Counted from the first letter of the stretch, positions 8,151 to 17,865 are shown. The stretch is 64,000 nucleotides of DNA from an uncultured Amylibacter sp. (GCA_947497475.1 CANMGS010000001.1:496001-560000), one strand, 5' to 3'. Translations and numbers: made by a program. The notes: a model not told the origin generated them from the letters alone.

Positions 8151-9626
8151 TTACCTCGGTTTAAAAGGGTTAGAGATTGGTTCGTCAGACAAGTTCATCC
8201 AAACTGTTTTAGGACGGGTGTAATCATAAATCGCTTGCAAACCACTTTCACGGCCATAACCAGAACTTTTCATCCCTCCAAATTCAGCAATTGGGCTAAT
8301 CACACGATATGTATTCACCCATACGATACCTGCCTTGATCTTTTTTGACATACGAACGGAACGAGCAGAGTCTCTTGTAAATATGCCAGCAGCAAGCCCA
8401 TGCTTTGTGTCATTCGCCAACCGCAAAACTTCATCTTCAGTCTTGAAACGCTGTACGGCCAAAACTGGTCCAAATAATTCTGTATCCACAATTGTCATAT
8501 CTTGACTTGGGCATTCTACGATCGTGGGTTCAAAATACAGTCCATCAATATCAGGACGCTTTCCACCATGAAGCAACTTACCACCTTCTTTTTGAGCCAA
8601 GTTTACTTGATTTTGAATATGCTCCAGTTGACCTTGCGTACATAGCGGCCCCATTTCAGTCTCATCAGCTTGCGGGTCTCCGATAGAAATATTACGCGCA
8701 ATTGCGATCATTTTTTCCAGAAATTCATCTGCGATATCTTCATGTAAATAAAGCCTAGAACCAGCAACACAACTTTGTCCTGTCGCACCAAATATTCCAG
8801 CTACAGAGCCATTCACAGCGCTTTCAATATTAGCATCGTCAAATACTATAAAGGGCGATTTCCCCCCCAATTCCAAAGAAACTTCTGCAAAATTTTCTGC
8901 GGAATTGCGCACAATATGTCTTGCCGCAACTGGACCGCCTGTAAACGCAATTTTTGCGACCAAAGGATGCTTCGTCAAAACGTCACCACATGGTGCAGCG
9001 TGCCCAGTTATAATATTCACAACGCCATCAGGTATCCCTGCTTTTGCAATCAATTTACCAAATTCAAGGAGTGGAGCAGAAGCATGCTCTGATGCTTTTA
9101 AAACTATTGTATTACCTGCTGCCAATGCAGGTCCAATTTTCACAGCACTTAAAAACATCTGGCTGTTCCAAGGCACAACAGCAGCGACAACGCCTATTGG
9201 CTCACGGTCCGTAAAAACAAACATATCAGGTTTGTCTATCGGTAATGTGTCACCGTGGATCTTATCAGCAGCACCAGCATAAAAATGCAAGAATTCGGCA
9301 ATATATGTTGCTTGCCATGCAGTCTCTTTAAACATCTTACCTGTATCAGTGGTTTCAATACGGCCAAGATGTTCAGAATTTTCAGCTAACAAATCTCCCA
9401 AACGACGCAAACATTTACCGCGTTCTGTTGGCGTCATATCTCCCCATGGACCCGACAAAGCCGCATTCGCAGCGCTTACGGCCCGATTAACATCATCTGT
9501 CGTAGCTTCTGGTACTGTTGCCCAGATCTGAGACGTTGCAGGGTTTATGCTATCAAAAGAAGAACCATCTGATGCATTCACCCATTTACCGTCAATTAAC
9601 ATCGAGTATGTTTGAACTTCAGTCAT
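8151..9626 (-). CDS. NAD(P)-dependent aldehyde dehydrogenase
   Basis: A 491-residue member of the classical aldehyde dehydrogenase superfamily. The active site is complete: N154 in VPWNSQMF, E252 in LELGGKSP and the nucleophile C286 in ATGQSCVAGSR. The length and the C-terminal FGGMKSSGYGRESG are typical. It oxidises an aldehyde to the acid in the cytoplasm, presumably an intermediate of this operon. The start overlaps the flavin reductase stop by 4 bases. It resembles betaine- and 2-hydroxymuconic-semialdehyde-type dehydrogenases in length and motifs, but I cannot assign a substrate. Confidence 0.92.
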   Translation of the reverse strand: MTEVQTYSMLIDGKWVNASDGSSFDSINPATSQIWATVPEATTDDVNRAVSAANAALSGPWGDMTPTERGKCLRRLGDLLAENSEHLGRIETTDTGKMFKETAWQATYIAEFLHFYAGAADKIHGDTLPIDKPDMFVFTDREPIGVVAAVVPWNSQMFLSAVKIGPALAAGNTIVLKASEHASAPLLEFGKLIAKAGIPDGVVNIITGHAAPCGDVLTKHPLVAKIAFTGGPVAARHIVRNSAENFAEVSLELGGKSPFIVFDDANIESAVNGSVAGIFGATGQSCVAGSRLYLHEDIADEFLEKMIAIARNISIGDPQADETEMGPLCTQGQLEHIQNQVNLAQKEGGKLLHGGKRPDIDGLYFEPTIVECPSQDMTIVDTELFGPVLAVQRFKTEDEVLRLANDTKHGLAAGIFTRDSARSVRMSKKIKAGIVWVNTYRVISPIAEFGGMKSSGYGRESGLQAIYDYTRPKTVWMNLSDEPISNPFKPR

Positions 9627-10120
9627 TGAGCCGCCTGCTGTTTAAAAACCTGATCGTAGCGCCCATCTAGATAGGTTAGGGGTACATTCGCCCCAGAAGC
9701 TACATGATTAACCAAACCGAAACAGACTAGATGTGTTCCAGCTATGACCGTATTTGCCAAGGTACACGAAAAGGATGTGGCACCTGGTAACCCTGGTAAT
9801 TCTCCAGAAGTCGGAACACCTTCAAATCTATCCGTTAAATTGCAATCATCGCGCCCAGCAAAACGATCAGCAACATCCGAAGCTCCAGCTGGTAATACAT
9901 TAATTTTGAATGCGCCGTTTTCTTTGACCAATCGCGCTATTTTTGATGATGCGTTCAAGCAAGCTAACACCATAGGCGGATCAGCCGATACTGAGCAAAA
10001 AGAGGAAACTGTGCTCCCGTGGCGCCCAGCAGGCCCATCCGTTGTAACCACACTTACACTATTTGCGACACGCCGCATTGCAGCGATAAATTCGTCACGA
10101 CTCATTGTTCTTTGTCCCAT
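9623..10120 (-). CDS. Flavin reductase (FMN/FAD:NAD(P)H), monooxygenase partner
   Basis: A 165-residue flavin-reductase-like (RutF/HpaC type) protein. The family segments are FIAAMRRVANSVSVVTTDG at the start, VSSFCSVSADPPMVLACLN around 40-60, FKINVLPAG, FAGRD and a C-terminal GTHLVCFGLVNHV. It supplies reduced flavin and is the obvious partner of the LLM monooxygenase two genes downstream. The start at 10120 is chosen because AGGAGAAG precedes it by 6 bases; the upstream in-frame stretch to 10252 overlaps the divergent LysR gene and lacks family similarity. It is the first gene of the operon. Confidence 0.9.
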   Translation of the reverse strand: MGQRTMSRDEFIAAMRRVANSVSVVTTDGPAGRHGSTVSSFCSVSADPPMVLACLNASSKIARLVKENGAFKINVLPAGASDVADRFAGRDDCNLTDRFEGVPTSGELPGLPGATSFSCTLANTVIAGTHLVCFGLVNHVASGANVPLTYLDGRYDQVFKQQAAQ

Positions 10121-10152
10121 GATTCTTCTCCTGAATAAGACTATAGGGCGAA

Positions 10153-10214
10153 AAGTTATATCTGAATAACGAATAATTCTGGACATTATATTCGAAATGT
10201 TCGAAGTATAACTT
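10153..10214. promoter_or_regulatory. Divergent control region with nested inverted repeats (LysR site)
   Basis: The interval between the flavin reductase and LysR starts carries an outer inverted repeat AAGTTATA (10153-10160) / TATAACTT (10207-10214). Inside it are two TTCGAA palindromes (10191-10196 and 10200-10205) separated by ATG. TATAAT is present on the minus strand at 10185-10190 as a likely -10 box for the operon. LysR regulators usually bind such dyads next to their own gene, so control of both directions is likely. Confidence 0.6.
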
Positions 10215-11072
10215 ATGAATATAAATGAACTGAAAACATTTTTAGCGATCATTGAAACAGGCAGTCTTGTGCGTGCTTCGCAGAATTTGAATGTAACGCA
10301 GTCTACTGTGACAGCCCGCCTTAAAGTTTTAGAGGATGAATTAGGGCAAACATTAATTAACAGACATAAGTCTGGCGCAACACTTACACCAGCAGGTGTA
10401 AGATTGGAGCGTTACGCATTAACGATTTCGGATCTATGGGGACAAGCCCGACAAGAAACAGCACTACCAGATGGAATGAATGGCATTTGCAACATTGCCT
10501 GTGAACCCGATCTATGGCCTGTTTTAGGAGAACGGTTCTTTAGCTATTTACGTCAAAACTGCCCAGAGGTAGCAATTTCTGTTTGGTTGGGAAACCAATC
10601 CGAAATTGCTGATTGGATGGCAGGGGGAAAATCCGATATAGCCTTTACTTACCGCTCGGCCATGGGTGCACGCGAAAAGCAAATTGAGCTGCCTGCCGAT
10701 ACATTAATCCTAGTATCAACTCTGCCAAACAGTCCTATGCGATTTGATCCCAATTATGTCTTTGTCGAAGCTGGTGAAACTTTTGGTCGTGAACATGCCG
10801 CAGCTTATGCTGATGCTGACACAGCACGTTTGAGTTTCAACAGCGCACAAATAGGATTACAACATCTTAAAACATCAGGCGGCAGCGCATATTTACCCAT
10901 GCGATTGGTGGAACATGAATTGCAAAAAGGTAAGCTGTTTAAAATACCGCAAGCTCCTGAGTTTAAGCGCAGAATTTACCTAACCGCTAATACCGCAGCA
11001 CTTGATGCTTGGGATTGGTTCGAGAATTGTTTGTCTTACGTTACAACCAAAAGTGAAATTAACGAAAATTAA
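10215..11072 (+). CDS. LysR-family transcriptional regulator
   Basis: A 285-residue LysR regulator. The N-terminal winged helix-turn-helix covers about residues 3-60, with LKTFLAIIETGSLVRASQ and the recognition helix in NVTQSTVTARLKVLEDELG; an effector-binding domain follows. The N-terminus fits the family start (about ten residues before the HTH). No strong ribosome-binding site precedes the ATG, and the start abuts the right arm of the inverted repeat. It is divergent from the seven-gene operon and is therefore its probable regulator, sensing a substrate or intermediate. It is convergent with the GMC oxidoreductase gene, with 4 bases between stops. Confidence 0.9.
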   Translation: MNINELKTFLAIIETGSLVRASQNLNVTQSTVTARLKVLEDELGQTLINRHKSGATLTPAGVRLERYALTISDLWGQARQETALPDGMNGICNIACEPDLWPVLGERFFSYLRQNCPEVAISVWLGNQSEIADWMAGGKSDIAFTYRSAMGAREKQIELPADTLILVSTLPNSPMRFDPNYVFVEAGETFGREHAAAYADADTARLSFNSAQIGLQHLKTSGGSAYLPMRLVEHELQKGKLFKIPQAPEFKRRIYLTANTAALDAWDWFENCLSYVTTKSEINEN

Positions 11073-11076
11073 CACA

Positions 11077-12660
11077 TCAGCGCATTTTTATTATGTCCGC
11101 AGCTTTTTCTGCAATCATAATGGTTGGGGAATTTGTATTCCCTGAAGTAATCGTAGGCATCACTGAAGCATCAACCACCCTTAGATTTTCAATTCCACGC
11201 ACTTTAAGGTCAAAATTTGTAACAGCTCGGTCATCTGTCCCCATACGGCACGTACCTACAGGATGAAAAATAGTTGTGCCTATATCACCAGCAGCTTTGA
11301 TCAGTTCTTCATCACTGTCACCTGCGTGCTCTGGCAAAAATTCTTCTGCAGCATATTTTGCAAAGCTTGGTTGGTTCACAATGCGGCGTGTTAATCGTAT
11401 TGCATTTGCAGCAACAACTTGGTCCTCAACTTCTGACAAGTAATTTGGTGCAATTTTAGGATGCACTATTGGGTCGGGTGAGGCAATCTCTACTGTCCCA
11501 CGGCTTTGCGGCCGCAGGTTACAAACGCTAGCAGTGATTGCAGGGAAATCATGAAGTGGTTGTCCAAATGCGGGTAATGATAACGGCTGAACATGATATT
11601 CCAAATCGGGCGTAGCTTTATCTTTCGATGAATAGGCAAAAGCCGCTAATTGACTAGGAGCCATAGACATTGGGCCCGTTCGTTTCAAAGCATACTCAGC
11701 CCCAATTTTGAATTTACCCCATAAAGATTGGGTCATTGTATTTAATGTCTTTGCACCCTTAACTTTATAAGCACATCTAATTTGTAAATGGTCTTGTAGA
11801 TTGCGCCCAACATCAGAGGCTTCGTATATAACATCAATCCCCATTTCTTGTAATAATGCGCCTGGGCCAATTCCAGACACCTGTAGCAATTGAGGAGATC
11901 CTATTGCGCCCGCTGATAAGATCACTTCGCTTTTAACATAAATCTCATCACCACCACACAATTTTACGCCTAAAGCTTTTTGATCTTTTATAATAATACG
12001 CGCCACTTGTGCGTTTGTGCGCACTGTTAAGTTTTTACGGTTTTTCACAGGGCGCAAGAAGCCTTTAGACGTATTCCAACGCCATCCAGACTTTTGGTTC
12101 ACTTTGAAATACGCAACACCATGATTATCGCCGTCGTTCAAATCATCCGAATGAGGAATGCCTTCTTCTACACAAGCCTTAGCAAAATCGTCCAAGACAT
12201 CCCAGTGTAGGCGTTGATCTTCAACACGCCACTCACCGCCCGTACTGTGCGCATCATTAGCACCAGCAAAATAGTCTTCAGACTTCTTAAAATAAGGTAA
12301 GACATCATCCCAACCCCAACCCACGCCGCCCAATTGGCGCCACCCATCATAATCTTGCGCTTGGCCACGCACATATAGCATACCATTGATTGACGAACAT
12401 CCACCTAAGACACGACCACGCGGATATAACAATTGGCGCCCATTTAACCCAGCTTCGGCTTCGGTTTTAAAACCCCAATCTGTGCGCGGGTTTCCAATGC
12501 AATACAAGTAACCAATTGGGATATGAATCCAGTGATAATTATCTTTTCCACCTGCCTCTAATAAAAGAACGTTTTTGCTTGGGTCTTCGCTAAGACGATT
12601 GGCTAAAACACAGCCCGCAGAGCCTGCACCGATGATCACGTAATCATATGGTGTCGTCAT
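11077..12660 (-). CDS. GMC-family oxidoreductase (choline/alcohol dehydrogenase-like)
   Basis: A 527-residue FAD enzyme of the glucose-methanol-choline family. It has the N-terminal GAGSAGC (11-17) FAD motif, the GMC signature around GRVLGGCSSINGMLYVRG and the second signature SAGAIGSPQLLQVSGIGP. The catalytic region is FHPVGTCRMG with a downstream NTNSPTIMIAEKAAD. Family members oxidise choline, alkanols or terpenoid alcohols and pass electrons to the respiratory chain. It starts 6 bases after liuC ends, on the same strand, with no terminator between, so it is probably the last gene of the leucine operon. That placement suggests an alcohol feeding branched-chain catabolism rather than choline, but this is inference. 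Confidence 0.88.
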   Translation of the reverse strand: MTTPYDYVIIGAGSAGCVLANRLSEDPSKNVLLLEAGGKDNYHWIHIPIGYLYCIGNPRTDWGFKTEAEAGLNGRQLLYPRGRVLGGCSSINGMLYVRGQAQDYDGWRQLGGVGWGWDDVLPYFKKSEDYFAGANDAHSTGGEWRVEDQRLHWDVLDDFAKACVEEGIPHSDDLNDGDNHGVAYFKVNQKSGWRWNTSKGFLRPVKNRKNLTVRTNAQVARIIIKDQKALGVKLCGGDEIYVKSEVILSAGAIGSPQLLQVSGIGPGALLQEMGIDVIYEASDVGRNLQDHLQIRCAYKVKGAKTLNTMTQSLWGKFKIGAEYALKRTGPMSMAPSQLAAFAYSSKDKATPDLEYHVQPLSLPAFGQPLHDFPAITASVCNLRPQSRGTVEIASPDPIVHPKIAPNYLSEVEDQVVAANAIRLTRRIVNQPSFAKYAAEEFLPEHAGDSDEELIKAAGDIGTTIFHPVGTCRMGTDDRAVTNFDLKVRGIENLRVVDASVMPTITSGNTNSPTIMIAEKAADIIKMR

Positions 12661-12666
12661 GTTTCA

Positions 12667-13431
12667 CTACCCTTCTAAAAACTGCTCTATTAATTTTTGT
12701 GCCTCATCACTCTCCCAGCAATCGGCCAATGCGTTAATAGTCGAAGTGATTTTTGCAGCCTCACCTTCACTTTGTAAATCGTGTAGAAGCGCTTTTGCCT
12801 TTGCAACTGCATTCGGTGCTGTTTTTAAGATCGCTTTTATTTCACTTTCAATCAATGCATCCATTTCAGCAGCAACGCATATCGTGCTTACCAAACCCGC
12901 CCTTTGCGCAAAATCACTGTCGAATATCTTAGCGCTAAAAAATATTTGACGACTAAAAGATTGAGGCACTTTGCTTAGCACAAAAGGGCTTATCGTTGCA
13001 GGGATTAACCCAAGCTTTGTTTCAGTCAGTGCAAACTTCAAATCTGGCAATGCGAATACAACATCACATACGGCCATCATGCCAATACCGCCACCAAAAG
13101 CATTACCCTCAACACGGCCAATCAGAGGTTTAGGGAACTGGTTCAAACATGACAACATGTTTGCAAGAACAGTTGCTCCAGCAATCTTGCCTTTCCGATC
13201 CAAGTTGGCTTGCTCGCGCATCCAGTTCAAATCGGCACCAGCACAAAAACTTTTACCATTGGCACATAAGATTGCTAAGCGCACACTATCATCGGCAGCC
13301 AGAGATGTAATCGCCTCAGTAATCTCAATCATCATTTGCGCGCTAAGCGCATTATGTTTCTCTGGCCGTGCTAAAGTTAACGTCGCAATGCCACGTGTAT
13401 CTTTTACAACTGTGATCGTTTCGTATTTCAC
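12667..13431 (-). CDS. liuC: Methylglutaconyl-CoA hydratase (LiuC)
   Basis: A 254-residue crotonase-fold protein. It contains ARPEKHNALS, the oxyanion-hole segment SFCAGADLNWM, GNAFGGGIGMMAVCD and LTETKLGLIPATISPFVL. The last segment, ending ATISPFV, is characteristic of LiuC-type 3-methylglutaconyl-CoA hydratases, which hydrate 3-methylglutaconyl-CoA to HMG-CoA in leucine breakdown. The context supports this, since the gene overlaps the HMG-CoA lyase gene by 4 bases and follows both methylcrotonyl-CoA carboxylase genes. Confidence 0.9.
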   Translation of the reverse strand: MKYETITVVKDTRGIATLTLARPEKHNALSAQMMIEITEAITSLAADDSVRLAILCANGKSFCAGADLNWMREQANLDRKGKIAGATVLANMLSCLNQFPKPLIGRVEGNAFGGGIGMMAVCDVVFALPDLKFALTETKLGLIPATISPFVLSKVPQSFSRQIFFSAKIFDSDFAQRAGLVSTICVAAEMDALIESEIKAILKTAPNAVAKAKALLHDLQSEGEAAKITSTINALADCWESDEAQKLIEQFLEG

Positions 13432-14294
13432 TTATGTGTCCCCAAAGGCCATGATGATAGAATTGCTTGTGCTGCTTCTAATTTTTCCATACTCAGATCT
13501 GTTTCCCATCCATTCTCTTTTAGCATTTTCACTAAAGAAATTGTGGATAAATTTCCCTTTGCACCTGGTGCATACGGACACCCACCCAAGCCTCCAATAG
13601 CGCTATCAAAAGTACGCAAACCATATGGCAATGCAGCTTTAACATTTTCCAATGCATTTCCCTTTGTATCGTGAAAATGACCAGCAAGCTTAGATGGCTG
13701 CTCTATTGGTACTATATAATCCAGTAGGCGTTTGATGTCAGCAGTGTCCGCTGAACCAATCGTATCGCCCAATGATACTTCATAACATCCCATATCAAAG
13801 AGCGCCTGTGTTACATGAAGAACAGCTTCCGCATCTATTTCACCTTCATATGGGCAAGCAACAACGCAAGACACATAACCGCGCAATTTTATCTTATTTT
13901 CCAAAGCTCCCTTAGCAACTGGAGCAAAACGTTTTAAACTTTCTTGAATGCTACAATTGATATTCTTTTGACTAAAACTTTCTGATGCGGAACCAAAAAT
14001 AGCAACTTCATCCACAGCAACACTTAATGCAGTTTCTAACCCTTTCATATTTGGGGTGAGTGCTGCGTAAGTTACATTTTCTTGTCTCTTTATTCCTTGC
14101 ATAACAGCAACAGCATCTGCCATCTGTGGAACCCATTTAGGGGAGACAAAACTGGTCGCTTCAATTTTTTTCAAACCTGTTTCAGCAAGAGCTTCAATAA
14201 GCATAATTTTATCGTTGGTAGGAATAACAGTGGATTCATTTTGCAAACCGTCGCGCGGGCCAACCTCATAAACGGTAACAAAGTTATCCTTCAT
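13428..14294 (-). CDS. liuE: Hydroxymethylglutaryl-CoA lyase (LiuE)
   Basis: A 288-residue TIM-barrel lyase. It starts with EVGPRDGLQNE (10-20), has the metal-binding HFHDT (206-210), and the signature GLGGCPYAPGA with the catalytic cysteine C239. It cleaves HMG-CoA to acetyl-CoA and acetoacetate, the last step specific to leucine. Length matches the bacterial family. The start overlaps the biotin carboxylase subunit stop by 4 bases and the end overlaps liuC by 4, so the three are translated together. Confidence 0.95.
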   Translation of the reverse strand: MKDNFVTVYEVGPRDGLQNESTVIPTNDKIMLIEALAETGLKKIEATSFVSPKWVPQMADAVAVMQGIKRQENVTYAALTPNMKGLETALSVAVDEVAIFGSASESFSQKNINCSIQESLKRFAPVAKGALENKIKLRGYVSCVVACPYEGEIDAEAVLHVTQALFDMGCYEVSLGDTIGSADTADIKRLLDYIVPIEQPSKLAGHFHDTKGNALENVKAALPYGLRTFDSAIGGLGGCPYAPGAKGNLSTISLVKMLKENGWETDLSMEKLEAAQAILSSWPLGTHK

Positions 14295-16252
14295 TCATCT
14301 GCCTCTACCATTTGAATAAGTAATTGGCCTTGTTCAACCGCATCAGATACACCACACATAACAGATTTAACTTCCCCGTTTTCAGCAGCAACTACAACAT
14401 GCTCCATCTTCATTGCTTCTACAGCGAAAAGTGGTGTTCCTTTTTCTACGACTTGACCATCTTTGACATGAACAACGGTCACCACTCCTGTCATTGGTGA
14501 TATAATTTGACCTGTATCCTGCGTATGATCCAATCCTAAAGCCAACAGATCAAGCATTTTGAATTCAAATTGACTGGTTCCGGATTTTACGGTCGCTATA
14601 TCTTTATGTCGCGAGATAAGAGCACTATAATTTGCTGCATCATTTTTTGCAGTGACACAGTTGCTATCTATATGGACATTATTAAATGTGATTTCTTGAT
14701 CTTTAAATTTAACATTTATTGTCTGAGAACCAAGAAAACAGATAATCCCCTCAAGAAGGGTGTCATCAAAGACCATATTATATGCATGATTAGTCTGTCC
14801 CCAAAGTTGCCAACCTAACCGAGGAGCAGACATATCCAATGGGTTTAATGTTAGGAAAGCTGCCATAATATCAAACAAGGATGGTGTCACTTGAGTGGTT
14901 AAATCTTCTTGCTTTCGCGCAATCAAACCAGTGTCGAAAGCCCCATCTACAAAATCCTGATCCTGTGCTAAGTTAGAAAGGAAGCTAATGTTATTTCTGA
15001 TACCGGTACAATACGAATTGTCCAAACCATTTACCAAAGCAGCAAGAGCGTTAGATCGTTCTGATGCATGCGTCGTAATTTTCGCAATCATTGGATCATA
15101 GAATGGGCTAACGGCGTCTCCACTTTGTATACCTGTATCAATACGGCAATCTTGTGCGAATTTTATATTATGTACGGTACCAGGTGATGGCTTAAAATCA
15201 TCTTGTGGGTCTTCGGCATAAATTCGAGCTTCGAATGCATGACCATTCATTGTAATTTCATTCTGTGACAATGGCAAAGTCTCGCCAGAAGCAATGCGCA
15301 ACTGCCATTCTACCAGATCAACACCAGTAATTGCTTCGGTAACAGGATGCTCAACCTGCAAACGTGTATTCATTTCCATGAACCAAAAACCGTCTGTACG
15401 AAGTGGACCAGAGCCATCAACGATGAACTCAATAGTACCTGCCCCTTGATAATTTATCTTCTTAGCGGCTTCTATCGCTGCCTCTGTCATAACAGTACGA
15501 ACATCAGCAGGCATTGCAGGTGCTGGTGCTTCTTCAATGACTTTCTGATGACGTCTTTGCAATGAACAATCCCGTTCATACAAATGTACAACATTGCCAT
15601 GGTTGTCACCAAAAACTTGGACTTCAATATGACGTGGTGAGCTTATGAACTTCTCAATCAACACATGTGGATCACCAAAGCTGGCTTGACCTTCTCGTTG
15701 TGCTGAAGCTAATGCATCTTCAAAATCAACAGCATCTTCAACCAGACGCATACCTTTACCGCCGCCACCCGCGCGCGCTTTGATAAGAACAGGGTATCCG
15801 ATATTTACGGCTTCAGCTGCTAAAAAATCAATAGCTTGATTTTCTCCGTGGTACCCAGGTACGACAGGGACATTTGCATCCTCCATCAATCGTTTAGCTT
15901 CATCTTTCAAACCCATCTTCCGAATAGAAGTTGCCGACGGGCCTATGAAAACTAGACCAGCTTTGGTCACTTGTTCCACAAACTCTGGGTTTTCGGATAA
16001 AAAACCATATCCAGGATGGATCGCTTGCGCACCTGTATCGAGTGCAGCTTGAATAATACGGTCCCCTCTCAGGTAACTATCCTCACTGGGCGCAGCTCCT
16101 ATCAAAACAGCTTCGTTCGCTTTTTTTACATGTAATGCATCGACATCGGCCTCAGAATATACGGCAACCGTTTTCATACCCAGTTTATGAGCTGTCTTCA
16201 TGATACGGCAAGCAATCTCACCACGGTTAGCAATTAGGATTTTATCAAACAT
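14291..16252 (-). CDS. liuD: 3-methylcrotonyl-CoA carboxylase, biotin-containing alpha subunit
   Basis: A 653-residue protein with a biotin carboxylase N-terminal half (FDKILIANRGEIACRIM at the start, the glycine-rich ATP-grasp loop KARAGGGGKGMRLV, MNTRLQVEHPVTE) and a C-terminal biotinyl domain. The biotinylation motif EAMKMEH places the modified lysine at about K615. It carboxylates biotin with ATP and bicarbonate for transfer by LiuB. Being paired with LiuB, isovaleryl-CoA dehydrogenase and HMG-CoA lyase genes identifies it as the methylcrotonyl-CoA enzyme rather than propionyl- or acetyl-CoA carboxylase. Confidence 0.95.
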   Translation of the reverse strand: MFDKILIANRGEIACRIMKTAHKLGMKTVAVYSEADVDALHVKKANEAVLIGAAPSEDSYLRGDRIIQAALDTGAQAIHPGYGFLSENPEFVEQVTKAGLVFIGPSATSIRKMGLKDEAKRLMEDANVPVVPGYHGENQAIDFLAAEAVNIGYPVLIKARAGGGGKGMRLVEDAVDFEDALASAQREGQASFGDPHVLIEKFISSPRHIEVQVFGDNHGNVVHLYERDCSLQRRHQKVIEEAPAPAMPADVRTVMTEAAIEAAKKINYQGAGTIEFIVDGSGPLRTDGFWFMEMNTRLQVEHPVTEAITGVDLVEWQLRIASGETLPLSQNEITMNGHAFEARIYAEDPQDDFKPSPGTVHNIKFAQDCRIDTGIQSGDAVSPFYDPMIAKITTHASERSNALAALVNGLDNSYCTGIRNNISFLSNLAQDQDFVDGAFDTGLIARKQEDLTTQVTPSLFDIMAAFLTLNPLDMSAPRLGWQLWGQTNHAYNMVFDDTLLEGIICFLGSQTINVKFKDQEITFNNVHIDSNCVTAKNDAANYSALISRHKDIATVKSGTSQFEFKMLDLLALGLDHTQDTGQIISPMTGVVTVVHVKDGQVVEKGTPLFAVEAMKMEHVVVAAENGEVKSVMCGVSDAVEQGQLLIQMVEADE

Positions 16253-16263
16253 CAGCCATACCC

Positions 16264-17865
16264 TTACATTCTAAACACAGAAAACTTTGTTTCTTTTACG
16301 GGAGCATTCATTGCAGCGCGTAAGGATAGTGCAACAACATCACGTGTCTTGCGCGGATCAATAATACCATCATCCCAAAGACGTGCAGAGGCATAAAGCG
16401 GTTGAGCTTGCTCTTCGAATTGGTCCAAAATTGGTTGCTTTAATTTTTTTTCATCCACATCCGAAAAGACGCCTCCCTTTGCTTCAATTGCAGCACGTGT
16501 AACTGTTGCCATTACACCAGCGGCTTGTTCTCCGCCCATCACAGATATCTTAGCATTAGGCCACATCCACATGAACCTTGGGCTATAAGCGCGCCCACAC
16601 ATGCCGTAGTTACCAGCGCCGTATGAGCCCCCAATAACGACCGTGACTTTGGGAACATCAGCACAAGACACTGCGGCGACTAGTTTTGCCCCATCTTTTG
16701 CAATTCCGCCTGCTTCGTATTTTGAGCCAACCATGAAGCCCGTAATGTTTTGTAGAAACAACAAAGGAACTTTGCGCTGGCAACAAAGCTGAATGAAATG
16801 TGCGCCCTTTTGTGAGCTTTCTGAAAACAAAACGCCATTGTTGGCTAAAATACCAACCTGAATGCCATCAATTTTGGCAAAGCCGCAAATTAATGTGGTT
16901 CCAAAACGTTCCTTGAACTCTTCAAAGTCAGAATTGTCAACTATACGACCAATGACCTCTCGAATATCAAAAGGTGTTTTCGGATCAACAGGCACAACAC
17001 CTAATAATTCATCAGGATCAAGTATTGGTGGAGCTCCATTAGCGACTGACGTTGTTTTCTCAAAGCCAAGATTGCGAATACATTGGCGCGCTAAAGCAAG
17101 TGCATGTTTATCATCCTCTGCTAGGTAATCCGCAACCCCAGAAAGGCGCGTGTGTGTATCCCCACCACCTAAAGTTTCCGCGTCAACAATCTCACCTGTT
17201 GCCTCTTTTACCAAAGGTGGGCCTGCTAAGAAAATCGTCCCTTGCTCGCGCACAATGATTGTTTGATCAGACATCGCTGGCACATAAGCACCACCTGCAG
17301 TGCATGACCCCATGACGACAGCAATCTGTGCAATACCCTTTGCACTCATACGCGCTTGGTTATAAAAAATGCGTCCAAAATGATTTTTATCCGCAAAAAC
17401 CTCGTCTTGGTTGGGAAGGTTTGCTCCACCGCTATCAACCAAATAAATGCATGGTAGATTATTTTCTTCTGCGACCTCTTGGGCACGCAAATGTTTTTTT
17501 ACAGCCAACGGGAAATACGTTCCGCCTTTAACCGTTGCATCATTGCAAAGGATCATACAATCACGACCTTCTACCCGACCGATACCAGCAATAACACCTG
17601 CAGCTGGTAGATCTGTTTCGTAGACATTATGCGCGGCAAACAAGCCAATCTCTAAAAAGGGTGAACCCGTATCTAACAATCCTGTGACACGGTCGCGTGG
17701 TAGTAGCTTACCGCGTGAAACATGGCGTGCACGAGATGCTTCTCGACCACCCAAAGATATTTTTGTGGCCAATTCAGAAACTTGATCTAAAAAAACTTTA
17801 TTAGCGTTCACGTTTTCCATAAAATCTGGCGTACGTGGATTAAGTTTCGTTTCAATTCTAGCCAT
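16264..17865 (-). CDS. liuB: 3-methylcrotonyl-CoA carboxylase, carboxyltransferase beta subunit
   Basis: A 533-residue carboxyltransferase. Diagnostic stretches are [21 protein letters not shown] near the N-terminus, [54 protein letters not shown] and [16 protein letters not shown]. It transfers the carboxyl group from biotin to 3-methylcrotonyl-CoA. I start at 17865, where GGAG precedes ATG at 6-7 bases; this start overlaps the acyl-CoA synthetase stop by 8 bases. The gap to liuD is 11 bases. Confidence 0.95.
   Translation of the reverse strand: MARIETKLNPRTPDFMENVNANKVFLDQVSELATKISLGGREASRARHVSRGKLLPRDRVTGLLDTGSPFLEIGLFAAHNVYETDLPAAGVIAGIGRVEGRDCMILCNDATVKGGTYFPLAVKKHLRAQEVAEENNLPCIYLVDSGGANLPNQDEVFADKNHFGRIFYNQARMSAKGIAQIAVVMGSCTAGGAYVPAMSDQTIIVREQGTIFLAGPPLVKEATGEIVDAETLGGGDTHTRLSGVADYLAEDDKHALALARQCIRNLGFEKTTSVANGAPPILDPDELLGVVPVDPKTPFDIREVIGRIVDNSDFEEFKERFGTTLICGFAKIDGIQVGILANNGVLFSESSQKGAHFIQLCCQRKVPLLFLQNITGFMVGSKYEAGGIAKDGAKLVAAVSCADVPKVTVVIGGSYGAGNYGMCGRAYSPRFMWMWPNAKISVMGGEQAAGVMATVTRAAIEAKGGVFSDVDEKKLKQPILDQFEEQAQPLYASARLWDDGIIDPRKTRDVVALSLRAAMNAPVKETKFSVFRM

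Noticed and set aside
10121-10252. N-terminal extension of the flavin reductase beyond 10120
   Set aside because: It would overlap the divergent LysR gene and its control region, and AGGAGAAG sits correctly before the ATG at 10120.
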